From: Clostridiales bacterium
GTDB taxonomy: Bacteria; Bacillota; Clostridia; Peptostreptococcales; Anaerovoracaceae
Length of the DNA stretch: 64,000 bases
Assembly (NCBI GenBank): GCA_012841165.1
Contig: DUVF01000050.1
Span: 46,140-110,139, forward strand
Reading direction: 5' to 3'
The notes beneath the pieces are model-generated. The model ran no database searches. It had not been told where the DNA came from and saw only the letters and a program-made list of their open reading frames with translations. Positions 56,680 through 64,000 of the stretch are shown piece after piece. Positions within the stretch are counted from its first letter, which is position 1. Each line of letters begins with the position of its first letter. The position numbers were made by a program, and so were the translations under genes.

Positions 56680-58056
56680 ATGAAAAGTATAAAGAAACCG
56701 CTTATTGTTCTGATTTTGATAGTAGCATTGTGCTGTCCGGCGGGTGTTTTTTCTTTGTCCGTAAACGATAGCAGCACGACACTTGATTATTTGAAATTCG
56801 CGATTCCACAACCAACTCTTGCAAGTATCGGCGGGGAATGGACCGTGATAGGTATGGCGAGGCAGGTAGAAGCCGGGGGTGCTGCTTGGAAAGAGAAATT
56901 TGAGGAGTTTGTGCAAACATACAGTCACAATGCGCTGCTTGCGCTGCAAGAGGCGGAAGGGCAGCTCTCCGCAACTAAATTGACCGATTACTCCAGATTG
57001 ATTCTTGCATTGACTGCTCTGGGGCAGTCACCGGAAGATTTTGGCGGTTACAATCTGCTCAAGCGCCTGTCCGAGCTAAATTCTTTGACCCGACAGGGCG
57101 TCAACGGACCGGCCTATGCCTTGCTGGCGCTGGACAGCGGAAACTATTCGATTCCCAAAGTAGCATCGGGCGGGATTCAAGCCACCCGGGAAAAAATGAT
57201 AGAGTTCATTTTAAAATCTGAAAGGAAGGCCGGCGGCTTCGCGCTCAGCGGTGAAACCGCGGACCCTGACGTAACCGCGATGTGTGTGCAGGCATTGGCG
57301 CGTTATCGCGACCGGCCGGCTGTTAGCGCGGCGATCGATCGAAGCCTGACCATACTGATGCAGGCTCAGACGACAACTGGCAGTATCGCTGTCAACGGCA
57401 TTGAAAGCTGTGAATCAACGGCTCAGGCCATTCTGGCTTTGACTATGTTAGACATTAACCCCGAAACAGACAGTCGTTTTGTCAAACAGGCGGCCGGTGG
57501 ACAGTCCCTTGGGTTGATCAGCGGACTGAATCGCTTTGCGGTCGGTAACGGGAGCTACCGCCACTTGGCAGACGGGTCGGCAGACCTGATGGCGACCGAA
57601 CAGGCCCTGCTTGCTCTGACCGCTTATGAACGGCATTTGAAAGGCGTGAATAAGCTGTACCAGATGTCTGATGCCAGGCGGGCAGAGAGACCGGCCGGTT
57701 CAACCTATGTCTATAAAGTCATATTGAACGGGAAGTATCTGATATTTGACCAACCGCCGATCAATGTCAACAGCCGTGTCCTGGTGCCGATGCGGGCAAT
57801 TTTCGAAGCATTGGACGCTGAAGTCAGATGGGATCCGGTCAAAAGAAAGGTGAGCGCCTTGCTGGACGGTCAAACCATTCAACTGACAATCGATTCGAAA
57901 ATTGCAACGGCTAACGGCCGCAACATTACATTAGACAGCGCGCCGGTAATCGTTAACGGCCGGACGCTGGTGCCCATCCGCTTTGTAGCGGAAAGCTTAC
58001 AGGCTAAAGTGAACTGGAGCGGCGAGACCAATACTGTCATCATATTTAAGAAATAA
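56680..58056 (+). CDS. Exported alpha/alpha-repeat protein with copper-amine-oxidase-N-type domain
   Basis: A 458-residue exported protein: signal peptide (about 1-27), then helical repeats (about 70-325) such as AQAILALTMLD, TEQALLALTAYE and VTAMCVQALARY that resemble prenyltransferase/squalene-cyclase-type alpha/alpha barrels, the fold of the transcobalamin N-terminal domain. The C-terminal 110 residues form a copper-amine-oxidase N1-like domain in two repeats (RVLVPMRAIFEALDAEVRWD, RTLVPIRFVAESLQAKVNWS), often a wall-linked module in Clostridia. First gene after the cobalamin riboswitch. No catalytic residues of terpene enzymes are evident. Confidence 0.82.
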   Translation: MKSIKKPLIVLILIVALCCPAGVFSLSVNDSSTTLDYLKFAIPQPTLASIGGEWTVIGMARQVEAGGAAWKEKFEEFVQTYSHNALLALQEAEGQLSATKLTDYSRLILALTALGQSPEDFGGYNLLKRLSELNSLTRQGVNGPAYALLALDSGNYSIPKVASGGIQATREKMIEFILKSERKAGGFALSGETADPDVTAMCVQALARYRDRPAVSAAIDRSLTILMQAQTTTGSIAVNGIESCESTAQAILALTMLDINPETDSRFVKQAAGGQSLGLISGLNRFAVGNGSYRHLADGSADLMATEQALLALTAYERHLKGVNKLYQMSDARRAERPAGSTYVYKVILNGKYLIFDQPPINVNSRVLVPMRAIFEALDAEVRWDPVKRKVSALLDGQTIQLTIDSKIATANGRNITLDSAPVIVNGRTLVPIRFVAESLQAKVNWSGETNTVIIFKK

Positions 58057-58073
58057 GGCGGTGTTACGAAACT

Positions 58074-58820
58074 ATGAGAAAACAATTTATAAAAACCTGG
58101 CTGATAGTTCTTTTAGCAGTTCTTTTGGGAAGCGGAGCGGCCTGCTCAAAAGCCAGCGATGTTGCTGAACAGCAGGGCGCAGATGATCCCCGGATGTCGG
58201 TGGCGGCGTCTAACTTAGAAGAAGAAACAGGAACTTCATCCGGTCAAGATGAAAATGCCGGCCAGCCAGTGGTCGCGAATGCTACAAAAACACCTGCTGT
58301 TGCAGCAAACGTGCCATCAGCGCGAGCTGATACAGTAGCGCCGACGGCTTCCGCGCCGGCACCGCCGCCAGCTACCGCCTCGGCATCACCGCCAGCTACC
58401 GCTAAAGTACCAGGTGCAGCAACTCAGAAAAGCGCACAGAACTGCACGATCTCTATTGAATGTCTGACACTACTGGATCAGATGGATAAGCTGGAAGCTG
58501 CCAAAAGAAGCTTAGTACCGGCGGACGGCATACTTCTGCACACTCAGAAAATAGAATTCAAGCCGGGCGACACAGCCTTTGACGTTCTGAAGCGGGTGAC
58601 AAAGGAAAAAAGAATACACATGGCCTTTGTCAAAACGCCGGCTCTGAACAGCTATTATGTGGAGGGCATTGCCAATCTCTACGAGTTCGACTGCGGACCG
58701 ACTTCCGGTTGGCTCTATCAAATCAACGGAAAGACGATGGGCACCGGCAGCAGCAACTATAAACTGAAAGACGGCGATCAGATCGCCTGGAAATATACCT
58801 GCGAACTGGGAGATCTTTAG
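58074..58820 (+). CDS. DUF4430 (transcobalamin C-terminal-like) lipoprotein
   Basis: A 248-residue exported protein: N-terminal hydrophobic signal with a Cys at GSGAAC (an imperfect lipobox, residue about 23), a low-complexity Ala/Pro/Thr linker (about 45-120), and a DUF4430 domain (about 145-248). Typical marks are KPGDTAFDVLKRV, YEFDCGPTSGWLYQINGK and KLKDGDQIAWKYTCELGDL. This domain is related to the C-terminal domain of transcobalamin and intrinsic factor. It starts 17 bp after the preceding gene. Confidence 0.85.
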   Translation: MRKQFIKTWLIVLLAVLLGSGAACSKASDVAEQQGADDPRMSVAASNLEEETGTSSGQDENAGQPVVANATKTPAVAANVPSARADTVAPTASAPAPPPATASASPPATAKVPGAATQKSAQNCTISIECLTLLDQMDKLEAAKRSLVPADGILLHTQKIEFKPGDTAFDVLKRVTKEKRIHMAFVKTPALNSYYVEGIANLYEFDCGPTSGWLYQINGKTMGTGSSNYKLKDGDQIAWKYTCELGDL

Positions 58821-58925
58821 AAGGCAGCGCTCCCGATGGCAAAGCGCGATCGACCCTTTTAAGACCCTTTTAAGTAAGGAGTCAGTTTGTAAGAACGATG
58901 ATTCCAGAAAGGACAATTTATAACA

Positions 58926-61900
58926 ATGAAAAGAGCTACTCGAATTCTGGCGATTTTAATCGCGCTGATGGTCGCCGCTTTAACGCCGCTGTCCACAGTT
59001 AACTTCCCTGCCTATGGCGGAACGCCGGAGCAAGAGGCTGCCTACAGTCTTGGCCGGGCGGTGGCCTTTTATGAAAAAGAGCAAAAGTGGCAGCTGAACA
59101 ATTGGGAAGAGTTAGCGGCCATTAGCGCTGCCGCCGGGGTGCCTTCCATAGACATTGATTTGCGACAGTGGGATATCTGGAACGAGGAGACACCGGCGGT
59201 GCAGACGGCGCCAGATGCGGACAGTTACTTGAGCAAGTATCATTCGTTTGTAACAACCGCTCTGATCAGTGGAAAACTGCGCGAAGCGTCGGGCGTACAG
59301 GCGGTTGAACAATTGGCTGCCAGGGCGAAAGCCGATGGAAGCTTTGCAGAAAACGATGGTTCGAAAGCAGCAGCCGACGCTCAGGCGTATGCAATGCTCG
59401 CTCTTGATGGAGCGATTCGCAATCAGGTCATACCGATCGCTCCCAATGCCTATCAGGGTTTGCAGGCGGCCCGTTACCTGGCCGGCTTGCAGCAAACAGC
59501 TGAAGGAGATACAAAAGGAGGCTTTAGCGGCGCCTGGGACGGGGGGCTTTTTACAGTCGATGCAACGGCGATTGTCGCAGTCGCGCTGGCCCCATATATT
59601 CAGGACAATGGGGCGGACGCGACGGTAGCCTATATCCGTCCGGCGCTGGAACGGCTGGTGGGATTTTTGGAGCGCGAGCAACTTCCATCCGGCGGTTTTC
59701 TATTTAAGTGGGCTGGCGGGCCAACATGGCCGGGCGGCAAAACCGAAAGCGTCAATTCAACAGCCTATGCCATCTGGGGCCTGAGCGCGATAAAAGGAGC
59801 TTTGGTCAAAACAGGGCCGTTGACCGAGGTTGATTTAGAATTAAAAAACCGCATTGATGTGGTGCTGGCCAATGCTCTGTCCGCCCTGCTGCAGTGGCAG
59901 AATCCGGATGGCAGTTTTCGGGTAATTAAAGACGGCGCTGCCAACTTCGACAGCTTTGCCACCCGCCAGGCGATGATCGCCCTGGCAGATATCAGTCTTG
60001 ATCGGGAATACTTCAATTCTTTGGCGCTGCGCGGCTTGACGTTGTTTCCCGTTGAGTTTTCGCTGATTACCGACAAAGACGTTACAACCAACTTTACTAC
60101 GAAAATGTCAGCCGCAACAGGCGACAAACTGTCCGCAGTGGCGGCCCTGGCCTGGAAAAAGCAAGGCTTAGAACCTAATCTTTTCCAGAGCGACGCTTAT
60201 CACTACAGTCTTAATGGAAACGGCCAGGCGGTGACAGAGGAAACGGTAGCTGTAGCCGGAAGCGGCGGCAGCGCGCAAATCAGCCTGGTGGCCAATAGCG
60301 TCACGCGGGAGGTCGTTTTCCAGGATTCGACCATGGGCGTAACATTGGGCGAGCCTGTTAAAGTGACGCTTTTGGAAAAAACCGGCGGACAGCCGGCAGC
60401 CGGCGTTGCCTTGACGATCAATGGCGCCTATGTCGGAGAGGATTATGATTACACAACCGGCGGCATGGAACCGTGGAAAACCGACAGCCAGGGGCAGATG
60501 ACGATACCCGCCAACAAACTGTTAGAGGCCAAAGATTATGTGCTCTCAACAAAAACGGACGGCGTCAGCAGACCGACAGCGCGGCTGTCCGTCAGCCAGG
60601 GCGCTGCCGAAACCAAAACCGTCAGCGTCCGCATCGAAGGGATAGAGCGCAATATTGCCTATGCCCCCGAACTTAAGATGGTCAGCGACGGCAGCAAATC
60701 CTTGACCGCTCAGGACGCCATCGAAAAGGTGCTGACAGACGGGGGTATTTCCCATGAGATTACGAAAGGGTTTATTAACAAGATAGACGGCATTCCGAAT
60801 TCATATTTTGGCGGCTGGGATTACTGGAACTTCTATCATAATGGCGTATCGGCGAACAGCGGTATCGGCGAAACGCTTCTTGCAGACCAGGATCAGATCT
60901 TGCTCTTCTATGGGGACAGTACGACTGTTCAGCCTAAACTTGAACCGGTTTACGGTAACAAGCTGCTCAAGCTGACGATTAAGAAATCCTGGTATGATTA
61001 TGCGACCTCGCAAATGCACCAGGATGAACCGGTTGCCGGCGCACAAGTGACCATTGAGCCGGCTGCCGGTAAAAAAATCAACGCCACCAGCAATGAACAG
61101 GGCGTTGTTACATTTTCACCCTTATCGCCCGGCACCTACCGGCTGCAGATTGAAAAAGCCAGCGCCACAGTCGTGAAAAATCAACTGGCTCTGCCGGAAC
61201 TGGTTCGCCAGGCGCCCGACTACGGCATCAAACTGGATGCAGATGGAACGGTGACTTTGGGAGCACCCTTCGTTGTCGTCGGCTCAGGCGGTTCCGGCGG
61301 TGGACAGGCGACGCAGGTAACGCTCAAGGTGATCGGCTATGATGGAACAAAGGCCGTTCTCTTCCTGCCCGAGACGAGCTACGTTTATCAGGGCGGCGAA
61401 ACAGCCCTCAGCTTATTAAAAAAGGCGGCGAATCTGTCGGTCACGGAAGATGGAGGCTACGTTTCTGTTATCGATGGACTTAAGGAAAAGCAGTATGGAG
61501 CGGAGAGCGGATGGAAGTTCAGCATAAATGGTAGCTATCCGGCCTTTGGAGCCGATAGCTATATGTTAAAAGCCGGTGACAGGGTGGTCTGGAGTTATGT
61601 TCTATCAGCTGACGCGACCCCCGACCCGGCGTTTCCCGGCGAGGCTCCTCCGGCGCCAGTGCCCACATTAGAGGACTTGACGATCGATTCTTCCTATGTC
61701 GCAACAGCTGATGAGACATTTGAGGATATTTCCGCCGACGACTGGTTTGCTCCGGCGGTGGGTTATCTGGCTTTCCACTCTTTAGTCAACGGCCGGACGC
61801 CTTCTCTCTATGCCGCTGCCGATCCTGTGACCCGTGCGGAGTTCATAACCTTGTTACAGCGGATCACCGGTGATCGGGAAACAACAGGGGAAGCAACAGA

Positions 61901-62339
61901 AGAAGATATATTCTCAGATATGAAAGCAGATGATTGGTATGCTAAAGCAGTGCTTTGGGCGGCCAAGAGGGGACTTATCAAAGGATATCCGGTCGCCGGC
62001 GGTGTTGAGTTCCGCCCGCAAGCGCCGATCAGCCGGCAGGAGATGGCAGTGATCATGGATAGATTGCAGCGTCAGACAGTACTGCAATTCTGGCCCAAGC
62101 TGAAGTCGGACTTACAGTTTACGGATGAAAGCGCGATTGCGGATTATGCGCAGACGGCGGTCCGCGATCTGCAGCAGGCGGGATTGATTTCAGGGATACC
62201 CAATACAGGGACTAAGAGAGACAATAGCGGCGGCTATCGGTTTGAACCGGCTGAAGCAACCAGCCGGGCTCAGGCAGCTCAAATATTAGCGGCTTATCAT
62301 AAAGCCTACAGGCCGGTGTTTTTACCCCCATCCCAATAG
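58926..62339 (+). CDS. SLH-anchored transcobalamin-like surface protein
   Basis: A 1137-residue exported protein. Signal peptide (about 1-32); alpha/alpha-barrel-like repeats (about 35-375: STAYAIWGLSAIKGALV, ATRQAMIALADISLD); an Ig/CNA-B-like domain (about 475-555); DUF4430 domain 1 (about 567-667, GGWDYWNFYHNGV); a second CNA-B-like domain (about 680-760); DUF4430 domain 2 (about 797-895, ESGWKFSINGSYPAFGADSY); three SLH domains (from about 930, 995 and 1063), which bind wall polysaccharide. The barrel plus DUF4430 order is that of transcobalamin. With the riboswitch upstream, corrinoid capture is the best guess, though DUF4430 may bind other ligands. It overlaps alr by 34 bp, convergent. 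Confidence 0.85.
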   Translation: MKRATRILAILIALMVAALTPLSTVNFPAYGGTPEQEAAYSLGRAVAFYEKEQKWQLNNWEELAAISAAAGVPSIDIDLRQWDIWNEETPAVQTAPDADSYLSKYHSFVTTALISGKLREASGVQAVEQLAARAKADGSFAENDGSKAAADAQAYAMLALDGAIRNQVIPIAPNAYQGLQAARYLAGLQQTAEGDTKGGFSGAWDGGLFTVDATAIVAVALAPYIQDNGADATVAYIRPALERLVGFLEREQLPSGGFLFKWAGGPTWPGGKTESVNSTAYAIWGLSAIKGALVKTGPLTEVDLELKNRIDVVLANALSALLQWQNPDGSFRVIKDGAANFDSFATRQAMIALADISLDREYFNSLALRGLTLFPVEFSLITDKDVTTNFTTKMSAATGDKLSAVAALAWKKQGLEPNLFQSDAYHYSLNGNGQAVTEETVAVAGSGGSAQISLVANSVTREVVFQDSTMGVTLGEPVKVTLLEKTGGQPAAGVALTINGAYVGEDYDYTTGGMEPWKTDSQGQMTIPANKLLEAKDYVLSTKTDGVSRPTARLSVSQGAAETKTVSVRIEGIERNIAYAPELKMVSDGSKSLTAQDAIEKVLTDGGISHEITKGFINKIDGIPNSYFGGWDYWNFYHNGVSANSGIGETLLADQDQILLFYGDSTTVQPKLEPVYGNKLLKLTIKKSWYDYATSQMHQDEPVAGAQVTIEPAAGKKINATSNEQGVVTFSPLSPGTYRLQIEKASATVVKNQLALPELVRQAPDYGIKLDADGTVTLGAPFVVVGSGGSGGGQATQVTLKVIGYDGTKAVLFLPETSYVYQGGETALSLLKKAANLSVTEDGGYVSVIDGLKEKQYGAESGWKFSINGSYPAFGADSYMLKAGDRVVWSYVLSADATPDPAFPGEAPPAPVPTLEDLTIDSSYVATADETFEDISADDWFAPAVGYLAFHSLVNGRTPSLYAAADPVTRAEFITLLQRITGDRETTGEATEEDIFSDMKADDWYAKAVLWAAKRGLIKGYPVAGGVEFRPQAPISRQEMAVIMDRLQRQTVLQFWPKLKSDLQFTDESAIADYAQTAVRDLQQAGLISGIPNTGTKRDNSGGYRFEPAEATSRAQAAQILAAYHKAYRPVFLPPSQ

Positions 62340-63457
62340 AGACGAGGCAGTCTTAAGCACAAACGTGAAAGAATCTCATAGCTGATCGTCTCCGCCTTGT
62401 CGGCCAGTTCTTCGACCGCGATGAACTGGTCGCCTTGGCGTCCAACCAATACCACTTCGTCGAACTTGCGAACTCCGGGAATATCGGTGACATCGATCAT
62501 ACACTGATCCATGCAGACCTGTCCCACCACAGGCGCAAATTGACCGCGTATCAGAACCCGGCCCTTGTTTGAAAGGTGCCTGGGGTAGCCGTCGGCGTAG
62601 CCCATCGGTATCGTTGCGATTACACTTTCGCGTTCGGTGGTGAAATGACGGCCATAGCTGATGGAACAGCCGATCGGCATTTTTTTCAGGAAAACGATAT
62701 TAGCTTTTATAGAGAGTGCCGGGCGAAGCGGTAAGACATTAGGATCGCTGTAAACAGAGGGATAGCAACCATATAGGGTGATGCCCGGCCGGACTGCGCT
62801 GTAATAGGACTGAGGAAAATTCATAATCGCGGCGCTGTTGGCTATTGTAAGATAGGGAGCCGCTACGCCTGCCCGTTTAAGATCATTAGAAAAAGTTTCA
62901 AATGTTTTAAGCTGTTTAAGCGTATAAGCCGGATCGGCTTCCTCGGCTGCCGCGAAGTGGCTGAACAATCCTTTTATCTGGATGTTGGGGAGGCGGCTGA
63001 TCTCGACAATTTCAGCGATGCTTTCAGGCGTTGGCATGACTCCGATCCGCCCCATTCCGGTTTCCACCGCAACGAGAACAGGCACAGTTTTGTTTGCTTG
63101 TACAGCCAGCGCGGAGAGATCGCGGGTGTTCGTGTAGGAGCTGACAACAGGTATCAAGTCATATTCAAGAACATTTTCATGATAAGCCCAGGGAACCAGT
63201 CCCAACAGGAAGATATTGGACTTAATTCCTGCCTCGCGCAGTTCGATCGCTTCTTGCAAAGTAGCGACGCCCAGGTTGTGAACGCCTGATTCAAGCAACA
63301 CCCGGCTGACTTCGACCGCTCCGTGGCCATAGGCGTTTGCCTTGACTACGCCGATGATTTCAGTGTTTCCTATTTTTTGCTTAATCGATTCGACATTGAA
63401 TCGAATATGGTCAAGATCGATCTCCGCCCAGGCCGGTCTTAGCAGTTTCTTATACAA
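62306..63457 (-). CDS. alr: Alanine racemase
   Basis: A 383-residue fold-type III PLP enzyme making D-alanine for peptidoglycan. PLP Lys in VVKANAYGHGAVEV; AVRPGITLYG; catalytic Tyr in SISYGRHF; QVCMDQCMIDV. TTG start after AGGGG. Its 3' end overlaps the SLH gene end. Confidence 0.96.
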   Translation of the reverse strand: MYKKLLRPAWAEIDLDHIRFNVESIKQKIGNTEIIGVVKANAYGHGAVEVSRVLLESGVHNLGVATLQEAIELREAGIKSNIFLLGLVPWAYHENVLEYDLIPVVSSYTNTRDLSALAVQANKTVPVLVAVETGMGRIGVMPTPESIAEIVEISRLPNIQIKGLFSHFAAAEEADPAYTLKQLKTFETFSNDLKRAGVAAPYLTIANSAAIMNFPQSYYSAVRPGITLYGCYPSVYSDPNVLPLRPALSIKANIVFLKKMPIGCSISYGRHFTTERESVIATIPMGYADGYPRHLSNKGRVLIRGQFAPVVGQVCMDQCMIDVTDIPGVRKFDEVVLVGRQGDQFIAVEELADKAETISYEILSRLCLRLPRLYWDGGKNTGL

Positions 63458-63596
63458 CAGTGAGCCCCTTTCACTAAAAATTACTTATTAAGTATATAGA
63501 AACTGATTCAATAATTCAATCGTATCATTTATCCAGCAGCAGATTATTGAGCAAACAGGTGGTTTATAGCGTAAAGAAAACGCTTGGGGAAAATTA

Positions 63597-63625
63597 TTGA
63601 CAGTGAATATTGCATATAGTAGAAT
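63597..63625 (+). promoter_or_regulatory. Promoter for tRNA-Thr (and perhaps tuf)
   Basis: TTGACA (63597-63602), 17-base spacer, TAGAAT (63620-63625); transcription would start near 63632, about 25 bases before the tRNA. The region 63458-63596 shows no gene. Confidence 0.82.
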
Positions 63626-63657
63626 ATGAAAAGTGCCGGAATGGCAATGTTTAGCCT

Positions 63658-63733
63658 GCTGTTGTAGCTCAGTAGGTAGAGCACATCCTTGGTAAGGATG
63701 AGGTAGGCAGTTCGAATCTGCTCAACAGCTCCA
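63658..63733 (+). tRNA. tRNA-Thr (GGT)
   Basis: A 76-base cloverleaf. Acceptor GCTGTTG/CAACAGC; D arm GCTC/GAGC; anticodon stem CATCC/GGATG with 7-base loop TTGGTAA, so anticodon GGT (Thr); T arm GGCAG-TTCGAAT-CTGCT; CCA is encoded. It lies directly upstream of tuf, as tRNA genes often do. Confidence 0.95.
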
Positions 63734-63888
63734 TTTTATCTGGAAGGACATTCTCTGCCGGATTGCCAGCCCGGCTGCGAATGTCCTGAACAGCTTTTGC
63801 GGACTCGTATATAGGATGGCTGACGAGCACTCCGGAAAGCGAATCCGCAGTCCAAATTAAAATGCATTTTAGCAGGAGGAAAATCAGA
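63734..63888 (+). promoter_or_regulatory. Structured spacer/leader between tRNA-Thr and tuf
   Basis: A 155-bp spacer with two structures. First, GGACATTC/GAATGTCC enclosing GCCGG/CCGGC with symmetric 3x3 internal loop (63746-63786). Second, TGCGGA/TCCGCA (63798-63849) enclosing CTCGT/ACGAG. GGACT in the second 5' arm could instead pair with AGTCC just after the 3' arm. No known leader family is recognised; neither hairpin has a terminator T-run. Confidence 0.55.
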
Positions 63889-64000
63889 ATGGCAAAAGCG
63901 AAGTTTGAGAGAAATAAGCCGCACGTGAACATTGGAACGATAGGACACGTCGACCACGGAAAGACGACCCTGACCGCGGCAATCACCAAGACTCTGCACC
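63889..64000 (+). CDS. tuf: Elongation factor Tu, N-terminal part (cut by window edge)
   Basis: The first 37 codons of EF-Tu: [20 protein letters not shown], then [13 protein letters not shown], the GTP-binding P-loop. AGGAGG lies before the ATG. The rest runs off the right end. Confidence 0.96.
   Translation, partial: MAKAKFERNKPHVNIGTIGHVDHGKTTLTAAITKTLH

Overview
The window is the replication-origin region of a low-to-mid GC Bacillota chromosome, most likely an anaerobic Clostridia-type organism. The evidence is the Wal two-component system with YycH/YycI/WalJ partners, an LTA-synthase-type sulfatase, RNase M5, a YidC2/Jag pair, S-layer-homology (SLH) domains, zinc-type S18, frequent TTG/GTG starts and strong AGGAGG ribosome sites. 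No sequence in the window fixes the genus.

Layout. Nearly all genes left of about 30.1 kb are on the minus strand and nearly all right of it are on the plus strand, as expected for a bidirectional origin. The oriC core is placed in the dnaA-dnaN spacer (31804-31935): DnaA-box-like sites, a GC-rich step and a run of DnaA-trio triplets. Left arm, read leftward: gyrB, gyrA, a SigB-type stress module (rsbV-rsbW-sigma) coupled to trpS, a split transketolase, a ROK kinase and a PIG-L deacetylase; a plus-strand island (small membrane protein, nucleotidyltransferase, nagB); plsC; rpsF-ssb-rpsR; a molybdopterin-binding protein on the plus strand; gdpP-rplI-dnaB-DUF1858-dnaD; an M23 peptidase with walR-walK; a DivIC-like gene, rnmV, ksgA, an ltaS-like gene and partial hisC. 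Right arm: dnaA-dnaN-recF, rpmH-rnpA-yidD-yidC-jag, mnmE-mnmG-rsmG, parA-parB with two parS sites, a PAS-PP2C phosphatase, rnhA, yycH-yycI-walJ-htrA-rlmH, an ion antiporter, an ABC importer, an EPSP-synthase-like gene, an HD protein, a broken mntP, a cobalamin-riboswitch operon, alr, tRNA-Thr and the start of tuf.

Compared with the common Bacillota order, the dnaA-dnaN-recF block appears inverted relative to both the rpmH operon and gyrBA, and the wal locus is split across the origin (walRK on the left, yycHI-walJ-htrA-rlmH on the right).

The most interesting system is at 56.35-62.34 kb. A well-formed cobalamin riboswitch and intrinsic terminator precede three exported proteins. Two carry alpha/alpha-barrel-like repeats, two carry DUF4430 (transcobalamin C-terminal-like) domains, and the largest is tethered by three SLH domains. 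By architecture this looks like a bacterial surface counterpart of transcobalamin/intrinsic factor, controlled by B12. Other notable items are an AroA homologue lacking most catalytic residues, a DnaD protein ending in the zinc module of the DnaI/DnaC helicase loader without its ATPase, a 45-bp dispersed repeat carrying a -10 box upstream of two operons, and a SigB-type autoregulatory promoter before rsbV.
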